A stretch of DNA of 64,000 nt from NCBI RefSeq assembly GCF_900142915.1, contig NZ_FRCM01000008.1, positions 124,001 to 188,000 on the forward strand, given 5' to 3'. The DNA is from Mucilaginibacter sp. OK098 (GTDB taxonomy: Bacteria > Bacteroidota > Bacteroidia > Sphingobacteriales > Sphingobacteriaceae). Below the pieces are notes generated by a model, which worked only from the letters and a program-made list of their open reading frames with translations, ran no database searches and was not told the DNA's origin. The translations under genes were made by a program, and so were the position numbers. Every line of letters starts with the position of its first letter. The stretch's first letter is position 1. This document shows, piece by piece, positions 16,833-26,578 of this stretch.

Positions 16833-18290
16833 TCATTTATAGGTTATTTTTTCGTTTTTTTCAAAATCGTAGAGTGATAAGTAGCGCAATTGGTAATAGG
16901 CGCTCCAAAAATCACGGAGTGATTGTACATAATCCCGTTTGGCCTGGTCGTTTTCCTGGAAAGCGATGCTGAGATCGGTTATACTAAGGTCACCCAAAAC
17001 ATACCTTTCCCTTGCTATTTTATATTTTTCTGATGCTATGCTATCCGCTTCAGCTGTGAGGGCCAATTGATCTCTCATCACATTAAATAAAGAAACCTGC
17101 GTTACAATTTGTTGCTTAAACGTTTGCTTATCCTGCTCAACCGAATATTCGGTGAATTTTTGGTTTGCTTCTGCTGTTTTTATTTTTGCTTTTGACCGGC
17201 CCCAATCCAGCACAGGGATAGAAAATTGCAACTCGATCAATTGCTGATTCTGCGGCGACTTATAAACACCGGGAATATTTTTGGCAGAGTTTGAGGTACC
17301 AATATTTGCAGTTAAAGTTGCCGTTAAACCTGTTTGCCCATGAGCTAAGGCAACGTCACGCCTTGCTTCGGCAATACGTCGTATAAACGCTATAGCGTCT
17401 GACCGGTTTGAAAACGCTTCGGCCAAAACTTTGTCGGCTGTCACGGTCATCTGGCTTATTGTTTCAGGCACCTGCAATACAATTTTTTGAGCGCTCTCCT
17501 GCCCTATGTAACTGCGCAGGTTAAGCGTAGCTATTTCCATATCGCGCTTTGCGGTACCCACAGATTTTTTTGCATTTAGCTGCTCCAGCTGTAATTGCAG
17601 GATCTCGTTTTTTGATACTTTACCCAGGTTGAATTTTAAGTTGGCTATCTTCAGGATCTTTTGGGTATTTGTAAGGTTAGCTTCTGCGGTCTCTAAATTT
17701 ACCTGTGCAAGCAGCAGATCAAAAAAGTAGCCGGTTACTGTTATAGAGATCTGCTCCTGCGCTTCAATATAAGCCTGCCTGCTTTCGTTATATAACAAAG
17801 GTTGGATCTTTTTATCCCATTTTAAGCTGTTAAACTGGCCCAGTGGCTGACTAAAGCCTATTGCATACGGAACACCATTATACAAAATGCTATTCCTATC
17901 GAAATCATCAAACCGCTGTAATTGGGTTTGGCCATAAATGGTAGCACCGGTTGCTGTAATGCTCTGGCTGAAGTTTAAGGTCAGCGATGAATTATCATAG
18001 TGAATTGGCTGGAACAGGATAGTGCCATCCGGCTGTACAACCGGGGTGCTTGTTTTGCTGTAACCGGGCAAATTGCCGTTTAATGATAGCTGAGGCTGAT
18101 AATTTGACTTAAAGGTACGCCATTGCCAATACTTGGTTTCACGTGTGGTAACGGCCTGCTTTGCCGCAATAGAATTATCTTTCGCCATTGCCACCACGTC
18201 CTTTAAAGTTAGCAGGGTTGAATCAACCCCACTGCTGCAAAACGCCTTGAAGCTGATGGTTAAAAGTAATATTGTATATAGAATTCTCAT
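16833..18290 (-). CDS. TolC-family outer membrane efflux protein
   Basis: The protein has 485 residues with an N-terminal signal peptide ending near FKAFCSSG. Two long helical repeats typical of OEP domains follow. The first carries NLTNTQKILKIANLKFNLGKVSKNEILQLQ, in which LGKVSK is the turn at the periplasmic tip. The second carries YKIARERYVLGDLSITDLS. It supplies the outer-membrane channel for the MacB-type pump and is encoded between adaptor and ATPase. Confidence 0.91.
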   Translation of the reverse strand: MRILYTILLLTISFKAFCSSGVDSTLLTLKDVVAMAKDNSIAAKQAVTTRETKYWQWRTFKSNYQPQLSLNGNLPGYSKTSTPVVQPDGTILFQPIHYDNSSLTLNFSQSITATGATIYGQTQLQRFDDFDRNSILYNGVPYAIGFSQPLGQFNSLKWDKKIQPLLYNESRQAYIEAQEQISITVTGYFFDLLLAQVNLETAEANLTNTQKILKIANLKFNLGKVSKNEILQLQLEQLNAKKSVGTAKRDMEIATLNLRSYIGQESAQKIVLQVPETISQMTVTADKVLAEAFSNRSDAIAFIRRIAEARRDVALAHGQTGLTATLTANIGTSNSAKNIPGVYKSPQNQQLIELQFSIPVLDWGRSKAKIKTAEANQKFTEYSVEQDKQTFKQQIVTQVSLFNVMRDQLALTAEADSIASEKYKIARERYVLGDLSITDLSIAFQENDQAKRDYVQSLRDFWSAYYQLRYLSLYDFEKNEKITYK

Positions 18291-18380
18291 TATTTCTGAA
18301 CTAAGATTTTTAAGATTCGAGGATGATATAATTTTTTGCGCTTAACTAATCTCTGATTAACTAGCCTCTAATCTCTACCC

Positions 18381-19625
18381 TCAATTAATAGTGACCTCTT
18401 TTGAATTTTTATACTCGCTCATATCCGAATTGATCACCATATCACCCGGTTTTACGCCGTCTTTGATCTCCACAAAATCAAAATTTGTAAGGCCGATGTG
18501 CACAGTACGTCTTTCGGCTTTGCCGTTGTTTACTACAAAAATGTCCTGCAATTCAGGCCCTTTGAAAGCAGGGCCGTTTGCTACACGCATAATGTGGTTA
18601 TGCGTGGCGGTTACCAGGTAAACATCCACCTTCATATTGGGGCGAAGCTGTTTATTATTACGCTCGTCCAGCTGAATATCAAAAGAGATAATGCTATTTT
18701 GAATTGATGGGGATACATTAACCACGTGCCCGCGCAGTTGTACTTCATTTATCAAAACAATAACGGGCAGCCCGGCATGCAATTGATCCATTGAATTATC
18801 TGAAATACTGCCCTGTACTTTAAAACTTCCCAAATCGGCAATCCGGGCCAGCGATTCGCCTTCCTTTATATTTGCGCCAATATTCCTGTTTACATAGGTT
18901 ACTACGCCTGCCCGGGTTGCCACAATATTTGCCAGGTTCAGCTTGCGCTGCAAGGCATTTAAATCGCTGCTTAAAATATCGGCTGCAATTTCGGCCTCCT
19001 TTATTTCTATCTGCATGGTTTGCTGCTTATTTTTCACCTCGTTTTCAAGTTGCTTCTTTTCCAGTTGGGCAACTTTTAAATTCAACTCGGCTTGCTCAAT
19101 ACCTTCGCGGGTACCGCCACCGGCCTTAAATAAGCGTTTGGCATTTTCAACAGCATCGGCCAGGTTATCAATACGTAATTTTTTGATATCATTGTTCGAT
19201 TGGATGTCATAGAAACTTTTGCTTAGATCAAGCTTCAGTTTTTTCACTTCATTCTGTTTTGATTCAAGTTGAAATTTCAGCTTCTCGAAATCTGTTTGAG
19301 TAGCAGATTTATCGAGCGTGAGGATTGACTGGCCCGCCTTTACCTTGTTACCGGCATCCATAATCACATTCTTTATAGATGCGTTTATCGGGCTGGTCAG
19401 GATCTCTTCAAACTCCGGTAAGACCTCGCCGGTGGCATTTAATGTATTTTCAATATTGCCTGTTTCAACTATCGCGGTTGTAATCTCCGATCTTTTTATA
19501 GATGATTTTAACGTTGCTCTGATAATCCATATCAAAGCAATAAGCATAGCTATAGCTGCTAATGCAATTGCAATTGTTTTTTTTCTTCTTTGCGAAGTAA
19601 CTTCCTGTGTAATTTCTGTATCCAT
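18381..19625 (-). CDS. Efflux periplasmic adaptor subunit (HlyD/RND MFP family)
   Basis: From ATG 19625 the protein has 414 residues. A single N-terminal helix (about 17-38) is followed by a lipoyl/barrel-sandwich half (SILTLDKSATQTDF) and a long coiled coil of about 110-220. The second lipoyl half (ANIVATRAGVVTYVNRNIGANIKEGESLARI) and beta-barrel domains complete it. An ATG at 19664 is in frame, but it lies inside the -24 element of the sigma-54 promoter, so transcripts from that promoter would not contain it. ATG 19625 is therefore preferred. It is the first gene of the pump operon. Confidence 0.9.
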   Translation of the reverse strand: MDTEITQEVTSQRRKKTIAIALAAIAMLIALIWIIRATLKSSIKRSEITTAIVETGNIENTLNATGEVLPEFEEILTSPINASIKNVIMDAGNKVKAGQSILTLDKSATQTDFEKLKFQLESKQNEVKKLKLDLSKSFYDIQSNNDIKKLRIDNLADAVENAKRLFKAGGGTREGIEQAELNLKVAQLEKKQLENEVKNKQQTMQIEIKEAEIAADILSSDLNALQRKLNLANIVATRAGVVTYVNRNIGANIKEGESLARIADLGSFKVQGSISDNSMDQLHAGLPVIVLINEVQLRGHVVNVSPSIQNSIISFDIQLDERNNKQLRPNMKVDVYLVTATHNHIMRVANGPAFKGPELQDIFVVNNGKAERRTVHIGLTNFDFVEIKDGVKPGDMVINSDMSEYKNSKEVTIN

Positions 19626-19652
19626 TATAGTACCTTGTATAGCATAGTTATT

Positions 19653-19670
19653 TGCAATAGCCATACCAAA
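19653..19670 (-). promoter_or_regulatory. Sigma-54 (RpoN) promoter for the efflux operon
   Basis: On the minus strand the sequence TTTGGTATGGCTATTGCA has a -24 element TTTGGTATG and a -12 element TTGCA. The GG (19667-19666) and GC (19655-19654) are offset by exactly 12 bases, as sigma-54 requires. Transcription should start near 19642, leaving a leader of about 17 bases before ATG 19625. The NtrC-type activator encoded in the same cluster fits. The match is visual, not scored. Confidence 0.78.
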
Positions 19671-19674
19671 GTTT

Positions 19675-19696
19675 AAATACTTATAATCAAGTATTT
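19675..19696. promoter_or_regulatory. Perfect 8-bp inverted repeat upstream of the sigma-54 promoter
   Basis: AAATACTT at 19675-19682 and AAGTATTT at 19689-19696 are exact inverse copies with a 6-base spacer, starting 5 bases upstream of the -24 region. It could be a regulator site, although sigma-54 activators usually bind farther away. A further short palindrome, CGATATCG, lies at 19723-19730. Confidence 0.35.
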
Positions 19697-19862
19697 ACAT
19701 AATGTATAATTTCAAAAAGTGATCGATATCGGACAAAAAGTTTGAAAACGGACCGCGAATCGCAGATTTTAAATGATGATTAAACTGATTTAGCTGAGTT
19801 TTAAAGCACCATTAAAACCTATTTAGCCGGCAGTTAGGATCAGTGAAATCCGATAATCAGCT

Positions 19863-21302
19863 TTAATCCGTGATCCCGAAGGAGTCTTTCAATGCCCGCC
19901 TGGCTGCGTGATAACCACACATGCCATGCACTCCCCCGCCTGGCGGCGTGGATGATGAGCAGATATAAATTCCTTTTGCAGATGTTTTGTAAGGCGACCA
20001 TCGCAATACAGGGCGCGTAAATAACTGACCAAGATCTATCACTCCGCCATTGATATCGCCGCCTATATAATTGGGATTATAATGTTCCATTTGGGCCGTA
20101 TTCATTTTGTGCCTGGCCAGGATGGTATCCTTAAACCCGGGTGCAAAACGCTCTACCTGGTTCTCAATTATGGCCGCCATATCTTTTTTAGATCCATTAG
20201 GAACATGGCAATAGGCCCAGGCGGTGTGTTTGCCTTCCGGCGCCCGCGTGGGGTCAAATATACTTGGCTGGGCCAAAAGCACATATGGTTTTTCAGAGTG
20301 TTTACCTTGCCAGATCTGCTTTTCGCCATCGGTTATCTCCTCAAATGTATTGCCGATGTGGATTGTACCGGCTTTGTGGCAACCGGCGGCTTTAAACGGA
20401 ATCTGGGCATCAAGCGCCCAGTCGATCTTAAAAACACCCATTCCATACCTGTAACGTTCCAGCTGCCATTTATATATTGATGAAAAACGATGCCCGGCAA
20501 TTTTTAGCAATTGGCGTGGTGTTACATCAAACAAAACAGCATGCGCATATGGCAGTTGCTGTAATGAAGTTATCTGAGTGTTTGTTTCTATTTTACCGCC
20601 TATCGACAGAAAATATGATGCCAAAGCGTTCGCTATTTGATTTGATCCGCCTTTAGGAATTGGCCAGCCCTTTAAATGGCCGTTAGCCATTAAAACGAGT
20701 GCTATTGCCGAAGTTGCTAAATTACTTAAAGGCTGTATAGCGTGTGCTGCCATACCCGCAAATAAACCCCTTGCTTCAGGGGTTTCAAAACGTTTTACCA
20801 GATGAGCTGCGGATGTTAAAGCAGGCAATCCAAACCTTGCCATAGCCAGCGGATGTTTTGGATAATGTAACGGGCCTAAAATATCAGGTGCAATTGCAGG
20901 CCAGTCTTTTACTACCGGTTTTATTAATTTAACGTAGGCATTCTCGTCTGCTCCTAATAAACCGGCGGTTTCTTCAACAGAGCCTTTTAGGATGGCTGCA
21001 GTTCCATTATCAAAGGGATGGGCCGCAGCTACTTCGGGATAAATATATTCAAGGCCATGAGCGCTTAAAGGAAGTGTTTGAAAAAACGGAGATGCTATGG
21101 CAAGTGGATGAACAGCCGAGCAGATATCATGCATATAGCCCGACAAGGTAAGCCGCGCCGAACGTAAGCCGCCACCTATGGTTGACTTGCCTTCAATTAA
21201 TAAAACTGATAATCCTTTTTGCTGCATTAAAATAGCAGCAGCCAAACCATTTGGTCCGGAACCAACTATAACAGCATCATAATCGCGTTTTTCAAGGTGC
21301 AT
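19863..21302 (-). CDS. Phytoene-dehydrogenase-like FAD oxidoreductase (PYROXD2/CrtI-like)
   Basis: The protein has 479 residues. The dinucleotide-binding motif VIVGSGPNGLAAAILMQQKG is near the N-terminus and IEGKSTIGGGLRS follows at the end of the second strand. The C-terminal FAD-contact region is GIYICSSSTPPGGGVHGMCGYHAA. Length and motif order match the carotenoid-desaturase/PYROXD2 group of flavin amine oxidase relatives. No carotenoid genes lie nearby, so a role in carotenoid synthesis is not supported. ATG follows directly on the stop of the NIPSNAP gene, indicating coupled translation. Confidence 0.85.
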   Translation of the reverse strand: MHLEKRDYDAVIVGSGPNGLAAAILMQQKGLSVLLIEGKSTIGGGLRSARLTLSGYMHDICSAVHPLAIASPFFQTLPLSAHGLEYIYPEVAAAHPFDNGTAAILKGSVEETAGLLGADENAYVKLIKPVVKDWPAIAPDILGPLHYPKHPLAMARFGLPALTSAAHLVKRFETPEARGLFAGMAAHAIQPLSNLATSAIALVLMANGHLKGWPIPKGGSNQIANALASYFLSIGGKIETNTQITSLQQLPYAHAVLFDVTPRQLLKIAGHRFSSIYKWQLERYRYGMGVFKIDWALDAQIPFKAAGCHKAGTIHIGNTFEEITDGEKQIWQGKHSEKPYVLLAQPSIFDPTRAPEGKHTAWAYCHVPNGSKKDMAAIIENQVERFAPGFKDTILARHKMNTAQMEHYNPNYIGGDINGGVIDLGQLFTRPVLRWSPYKTSAKGIYICSSSTPPGGGVHGMCGYHAARRALKDSFGITD

Positions 21303-22097
21303 TTAAAAGTCAGAGTAAGCAGTTGGGTGCAGGAACAAAATATCAGCCTTAGAAACATTGTTCTGGAACTCCTTTTTGGCCACCAATATTTTCCATTCCG
21401 GGTCATTTGAAAAAGTATCCCAATGTTTGTCTCTGTCCGCTTTATTATTAAAGGTGGTCATGTACATTAGGTTTGGCATGTGGCTGCCAGCTAAAACCTC
21501 GGCATAAAACACCGCATTAAAGCCAAGCCTCTTAAATAACGCCACTTCGTTGCCGTCGTTAAACATCTTTACCTTGTTAATATTATACTTTTCAGTTGCA
21601 CTTTCATAACTGCGCAACTCATAAACTCTGTCAGTTTTATTACCTGTGAGCTCCGGAACTGCAGGCGACAGCATCTTAGGGAAAGCACTTAGTAAAATGG
21701 TTTCCATCCTGGTATATGGAGCTTCATTATGTGCGGCATCAATGTAATCTTTTCCATCAGTTAAATATTGCTGATCGGTAGCCAGTTGCTTATCGGTCTT
21801 TTTTATTTGCTCCCAGTTTTTATAAGGGATCAGAACATAAATACGCTTACCGGAAGTATCAGCCTCTACAGGCTTAAATACACCTACGTTTTTAATGCCT
21901 ATCCTGTGCAAGGCTGGTAAATAAGCGTTCTGCAAATAATTATCTACCCGATCTGCCTGCGCCTGGGTTTTAATGTGATAAATTTTTAGCTGGTAATAAT
22001 AGCTTTCTGCTGCACTGGCAGAACTGCTTGTGCAAATACAAGCCAAAAGAGCAAAAACAAATAAATAATGATACAGGAAGGCGTCAGTTGAGCGCAT
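21303..22097 (-). CDS. Exported NIPSNAP-family protein
   Basis: The protein has 264 residues with an N-terminal hydrophobic signal segment ending near SSASAAES. Two ferredoxin-like repeats follow. The second contains VYELRSYESATEKYNINKV, GFNAVFYAEVLAGSHMPNLMYMT and DKHWDTFSNDPEWK, the NIPSNAP hallmarks. Biochemical function of the family in bacteria is unknown. It is translationally coupled to the oxidoreductase downstream. Confidence 0.82.
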   Translation of the reverse strand: MRSTDAFLYHYLFVFALLACICTSSSASAAESYYYQLKIYHIKTQAQADRVDNYLQNAYLPALHRIGIKNVGVFKPVEADTSGKRIYVLIPYKNWEQIKKTDKQLATDQQYLTDGKDYIDAAHNEAPYTRMETILLSAFPKMLSPAVPELTGNKTDRVYELRSYESATEKYNINKVKMFNDGNEVALFKRLGFNAVFYAEVLAGSHMPNLMYMTTFNNKADRDKHWDTFSNDPEWKILVAKKEFQNNVSKADILFLHPTAYSDF

Positions 22098-22191
22098 AAA
22101 ATTTAATTTGGGTGAATTTACCTAATTTTATTATTAGAAAAGGCTCAAATTTAATTAAAGGGATTACAAACCGATAACTGTTAACTGCTAA

Positions 22192-25100
22192 CTATTTACT
22201 TAGTATCTGCTTTCCCCATTTTTCCAAAACATCCATAATATCCCCTATTTTCATAGGTTTGCTTAAATAGTCATTCATACCTGCTTTTAGGCAATTTTCC
22301 CTGTCTTCGGGCATTGCGTTGGCTGTCATGGCAATAATAACCGGCTGATGTGCCAGGTGATCTCTTATAAAATGTGTAGCTTCCAGTCCGTCCATATCGG
22401 GCATCTGAACGTCCATCAACACCATATCGTACTTTTTAACAATTATCGCATTTAATGCTTCATGCCCGTTTGCAACCACATGCGGGTTATAACCCATTTT
22501 TGTTAAAATACGCACAGCCAGTTTTTGGTTAATTAAATTATCCTCGGCAATTAAAATTTCCAGGGGATATAATGTGGCAAACTCCTCTGAAAAAGTTGAG
22601 ACAGCCTGGGGTTTTTTAATTATTTCGCCGGTTGCCTTTAGTTGTTCTGCAATGTGCTTATATAATATGTGGTGCCTTGTAGGTTTTGTTAATATGGCAT
22701 TAAACAGGTGCGCTTCATTTTTGCTTTGCGCATTACCCATAGAACTTAATAAGATTATAGGTATTTCCGGAAATTTCTTTCTGATTTTTTTTGCCAGCTG
22801 CACCCCATCCATATCAGGCATGTTCATGTCGGATATGATGAGATCTATTACTTTTTTTGATGCGAGTACATTCAATGCCTCTGCACCCGATTCAGTTATC
22901 ACCGGCAAAAATTTCCATTGCTCCAGCTGGCTCTTCAGGATCTCCCTGTTTGTGGCATTATCATCAATAACCAAAATAGCTTTCCCTTCAAGCTCCCTGA
23001 TATTCAGATACACATAATTACGCTGATCATTAGTACCAGCCTTCGATTTAATAGAAAATGAAAATGTGGTGCCAATCCCAACTTCACTCACAACGTGTAT
23101 TTCGCCCCCCATCAGGTTAACCAGTTTCTCGCTTATGGCCAAACCCAGGCCTGTGCCGCCATATTTACGCGTTGTACTTGAATCAACCTGTGAAAAAGCT
23201 TTGAACAATTTATTTAATTTATCAGCCGGAATGCCTATACCTGTATCGCGGACGCTAAAATGTAATAGCAGTTCATCAGCTTTAATATCATCCATCTTAA
23301 CACTTACAAACACCTCCCCTTTATTGGTAAATTTCATTGCATTACTCACCAGGTTTATCAGGATCTGCCTGAGCCTTAGCTGATCGGCAATAATTTGTGG
23401 TGGTACATTATGATCTATCTGGTAAACCAAATCAATCTGCGACGCTTTTTCGGCGAACAAATCCAATACACTCTCTACACAATCCCGCAGGTCAAAGTCC
23501 TGATCTTCCAGCTCCATACTGCCCGATTCGATCTTTGAAAAATCAAGCACATCATTTATAATGGTCAATAATGATTCTCCGCAGGTTTTAATGGTTTCTG
23601 CATACTCGTCCTGTTCGGGTGTGAGCGATGTGCTTGACAATAACCCGGCCATGCCAATAACCCCATTCATAGGTGTACGGATCTCGTGGCTCATCATCGC
23701 CAGGAAACTACTTTTGGCTTTGTTAGCGTTTTCGGCTTCTTCCCGGGCCTTTTCAGCAGCCTCGCGCGATTCGCGCTCGTCAATTGTCATTTTTGCAAGG
23801 CTTTCCGTACGCTCCTGTACTTGCTTTTCGAGAATCTCCTTTTGTTTTTTGATGGATTGAACCCGTAATTTAAACAGGGTATAAATTGCGGCAACAATTA
23901 ATACCAGTACCAATATTATAAACCACCAGGTTAACCAAAATGGCGGAACAATGGTAATGGTAAGCCCGGAGGTAACCGGCGACCATAGACCTGAACTGTT
24001 TTGATATTTTAATTTAAAGGTATAAGTACCGGGCGATAGGTTAGTGTATGAAGCAGTGTTTCTGTTGCCAACATAGTTCCATTCCTTATCAAAACCAGTT
24101 AATATGTAGGCATAATTTTTTTTATTTGCCAGGGTAAAATCAAGGGCGGCATATTCCATAGAAATTACCGATTGACTGTACGATAAAGTGATATTTTTTG
24201 TATCAGAAATGTCCTGTTTTAAAGGAGATGGGTCATTGCTATTTTTTGCTATAACCAGCGGTTTGTTAAAAACCTGGAATGATGTTATAATGATGGGTGA
24301 AAATCCTGCGGGCTTTAAGATCTGTTCAGGAGTAAAGGCGTTAAACCCGTTTATGCCACCAAAATACAATTTGCCTTCTTTACTTTTAAAGGCCGAATGC
24401 GATTTAAATTCATCGGCCTGCAAACCGTCCTCAACCGTGTAATTATTAAATTTATTGGTAGCCGGGTCATATTCAGAAAGCCCGTTATTGGTGCCGATCC
24501 AGATCTTCCCGTTGTTATCTTCCCGCACAGTATAAATAATATCACTTGGTAAGCCGTCTCTTTTAGTAAAGACTTTAAAATGCCTTGTTTTTGGTTCGAA
24601 CAAATTAAGCCCCGCCAGCGTACTTAGCCATATGTTCCCTTTATGGTCTTCATAAAGATCTGGTACTGTGTTGTTACTTAAACTGTTGGCATTTTCATCA
24701 TGCTGGAAGCGGATAAATGTGCCGGTGGCGCGGTCAAGCAAATTTAGCCCCCCATCGAAGGTGCCAATCCACAAGTTGCCTTGCCTATCCTCTAACAATG
24801 AATAAACCCGGTCGCTGCTTATGCTTCGCGGATCATTAACATCATATCTAAAGGCTTTAAAAGTATTGCTTTGTTTATCGTATACATCAAGTCCACCATT
24901 ATAAGTACCTACCCAGGTCTTTTTATCGCGGGTATGGATAAGGGCATAAATATTATTGCCGCTTAAACTTTTGGGATTAGCCGGGTCATTTTTAAAATTT
25001 TTGAATACATTGGTTTTAGGATTAAAAACACTTACGCCATCAGCCCATGTGCCAAACCAAAAATCCCCATCGGCATCCTGGTCAACTGTTAATACATAAT

Positions 25101-26355
25101 TACCGCAGATCCCATTTTTACCTAAAGGCTGTTGTTTGTAGTGTTTTACGGTGCCATTTTCCTGGTTAAACATATCCACCCCTCCGCCATCGGTACCTAC
25201 CCACAGGTTTTTCTTTGCGTCCTCATACAGGTCGAGCACAAAATTATTCGATAAACTATTGGGGGATAAGCTGTGCCTGTAATGCGTAAAGCTTTTTGTA
25301 CTTCTTTTTAAAAGGTTAATCCCTCCGCTAAACGCGCCTAACCACATATTGTTCAGCCTGTCTCTGCAAATAGTATAAATGCTATTTCCGTCAATACTAT
25401 TCTTATCAATATCATCGTGTTCAAAATTGGTAAAGCGGTCTTTCCCAATATCAAGGATACTAACTCCTCCATTTTCGGTACCTACCCATAATTTACCGGT
25501 TTCGTCCATATTTATAGAATAAACAGCATCGCTTGATAGGCTGTTCAAATCCTTGTTATTATGCTGGTAACGGCGAAATGTTCCCCTTAAAGGATCAAAC
25601 AGATTAACACCCTGATCATGAGTACCTATCCAGATCCGGTGATCCTTATCTTCAAAAATACAGTTAATGTTATCACTTGATATGGAGTTAGCTGCAACAC
25701 TATACCTGTACTTAGAGAAAGAATTATTTTTCCGGTTAAACAGGTTTAAGCCACCTGATAATGTTCCAACCCATAAATTATGCCGCGAATCCTCAAATAC
25801 AGCGCTTACATTATTATCGCTTATGCTGTTTGGATCGGATTCAGAGTGAACAAAATGCCTGAAGGAATTTGTTTTCGGATCAAGGCAATCAAGCCCTCCT
25901 TTTTGGGTGGCTATCCATATTTTACCGTACGAATCAAGCGCCAGCTTATTTGTAGCGTTGCTCGAAATGCTGTTAATGTTGTTGTTATTGTGAAGATACC
26001 TTACAAAGCGCCCCGTTTTTCGCTCAAACTTATTAAGGCCCGACAGGGTAGCAGCCCAAATGTTTCCGGCATTGTCTTCAATAATATCGGCAATTTGGTT
26101 GTTGCTGATCGTATTATCATCCTGGAAGCTGTGATTATATACAATGAATTTATACCCGTCGTACCTGTTTAAACCGTCACGGGTGCCGATCCACATAAAA
26201 CCCCGGCTATCCTGCATGATACAGATAACATTGATCTGCGATAAACCTTCAGATGTACCTATATGCTCAAACTTAAGGCTCTGATTTTGTGAAAAGCCAT
26301 TTGCCGTAACAAACAAGAAAAATATTAAAATAAAATATCTTAAAATACCTTTCAT
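22192..26355 (-). CDS. Hybrid two-component sensor (Reg_prop, Y_Y_Y, kinase, two receivers)
   Basis: The protein has 1387 residues with a signal peptide ending at GFSQ. I count about fourteen beta-propeller blades with the (I/L)W(I/V)GT-x-GG(L/V) core, from FMWIGTRDGLNRYD to KLYFGGINGFNAF, meaning two seven-bladed propellers. A Y_Y_Y domain, a membrane helix (WWFIILVLVLIVAAIYTLF, about 800) and a short coiled coil follow. The kinase has SHEIRTPMNGVIGM, and two receivers have Asp in LIISDMNMPDMDG and MVLMDVQMPDMDG. Classical Bacteroides HTCS regulators end in an AraC-type DNA-binding domain; this one ends with the second receiver, so it needs a separate output protein. Such sensors detect glycan fragments in the periplasm. 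Confidence 0.93.
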   Translation of the reverse strand: MKGILRYFILIFFLFVTANGFSQNQSLKFEHIGTSEGLSQINVICIMQDSRGFMWIGTRDGLNRYDGYKFIVYNHSFQDDNTISNNQIADIIEDNAGNIWAATLSGLNKFERKTGRFVRYLHNNNNINSISSNATNKLALDSYGKIWIATQKGGLDCLDPKTNSFRHFVHSESDPNSISDNNVSAVFEDSRHNLWVGTLSGGLNLFNRKNNSFSKYRYSVAANSISSDNINCIFEDKDHRIWIGTHDQGVNLFDPLRGTFRRYQHNNKDLNSLSSDAVYSINMDETGKLWVGTENGGVSILDIGKDRFTNFEHDDIDKNSIDGNSIYTICRDRLNNMWLGAFSGGINLLKRSTKSFTHYRHSLSPNSLSNNFVLDLYEDAKKNLWVGTDGGGVDMFNQENGTVKHYKQQPLGKNGICGNYVLTVDQDADGDFWFGTWADGVSVFNPKTNVFKNFKNDPANPKSLSGNNIYALIHTRDKKTWVGTYNGGLDVYDKQSNTFKAFRYDVNDPRSISSDRVYSLLEDRQGNLWIGTFDGGLNLLDRATGTFIRFQHDENANSLSNNTVPDLYEDHKGNIWLSTLAGLNLFEPKTRHFKVFTKRDGLPSDIIYTVREDNNGKIWIGTNNGLSEYDPATNKFNNYTVEDGLQADEFKSHSAFKSKEGKLYFGGINGFNAFTPEQILKPAGFSPIIITSFQVFNKPLVIAKNSNDPSPLKQDISDTKNITLSYSQSVISMEYAALDFTLANKKNYAYILTGFDKEWNYVGNRNTASYTNLSPGTYTFKLKYQNSSGLWSPVTSGLTITIVPPFWLTWWFIILVLVLIVAAIYTLFKLRVQSIKKQKEILEKQVQERTESLAKMTIDERESREAAEKAREEAENANKAKSSFLAMMSHEIRTPMNGVIGMAGLLSSTSLTPEQDEYAETIKTCGESLLTIINDVLDFSKIESGSMELEDQDFDLRDCVESVLDLFAEKASQIDLVYQIDHNVPPQIIADQLRLRQILINLVSNAMKFTNKGEVFVSVKMDDIKADELLLHFSVRDTGIGIPADKLNKLFKAFSQVDSSTTRKYGGTGLGLAISEKLVNLMGGEIHVVSEVGIGTTFSFSIKSKAGTNDQRNYVYLNIRELEGKAILVIDDNATNREILKSQLEQWKFLPVITESGAEALNVLASKKVIDLIISDMNMPDMDGVQLAKKIRKKFPEIPIILLSSMGNAQSKNEAHLFNAILTKPTRHHILYKHIAEQLKATGEIIKKPQAVSTFSEEFATLYPLEILIAEDNLINQKLAVRILTKMGYNPHVVANGHEALNAIIVKKYDMVLMDVQMPDMDGLEATHFIRDHLAHQPVIIAMTANAMPEDRENCLKAGMNDYLSKPMKIGDIMDVLEKWGKQILSK

Positions 26356-26489
26356 AAGCTACTGGTTTTCAAGCAATAACAATTGCGATATAAAAATAAG
26401 TAAAACAATGAGATAGAGGTGACTTTACTGTTGGTTTATAATAATTTCCTTATACGTGATTTAGCCGCTATATGTTTAATTATAAGATA

Positions 26490-26534
26490 TAAAAAAACAG
26501 GGATGATAAATCAATATAATTTATCATCCCTGTT
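26490..26534 (-). terminator. Rho-independent terminator after the glutaminase-family gene
   Basis: Arms 26496-26511 and 26519-26534 pair perfectly over 16 bp (AACAGGGATGATAAAT and its inverse) with a 7-base loop. On the minus strand the stem is followed by a run of T (the A-run ending at 26497 on the plus strand). It lies 45 bases past the last stop codon of the long minus-strand catabolic block and marks its end. Confidence 0.88.
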
Positions 26535-26578
26535 AATAAAATTTGCGATAAAGGGTATCGCTTCAATAAATTCAGTCC

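Noticed and set aside
19626..19664. N-terminal extension of the efflux adaptor to ATG 19664
   Set aside because: The ATG falls within the -24/-12 sigma-54 promoter, so the main transcript would start after it.
19863..21302. Carotenoid biosynthesis role for the CrtI-like oxidoreductase
   Set aside because: No phytoene synthase, cyclase or hydroxylase lies nearby, and the sequence is closer to the PYROXD2 branch; its partner is a NIPSNAP protein.
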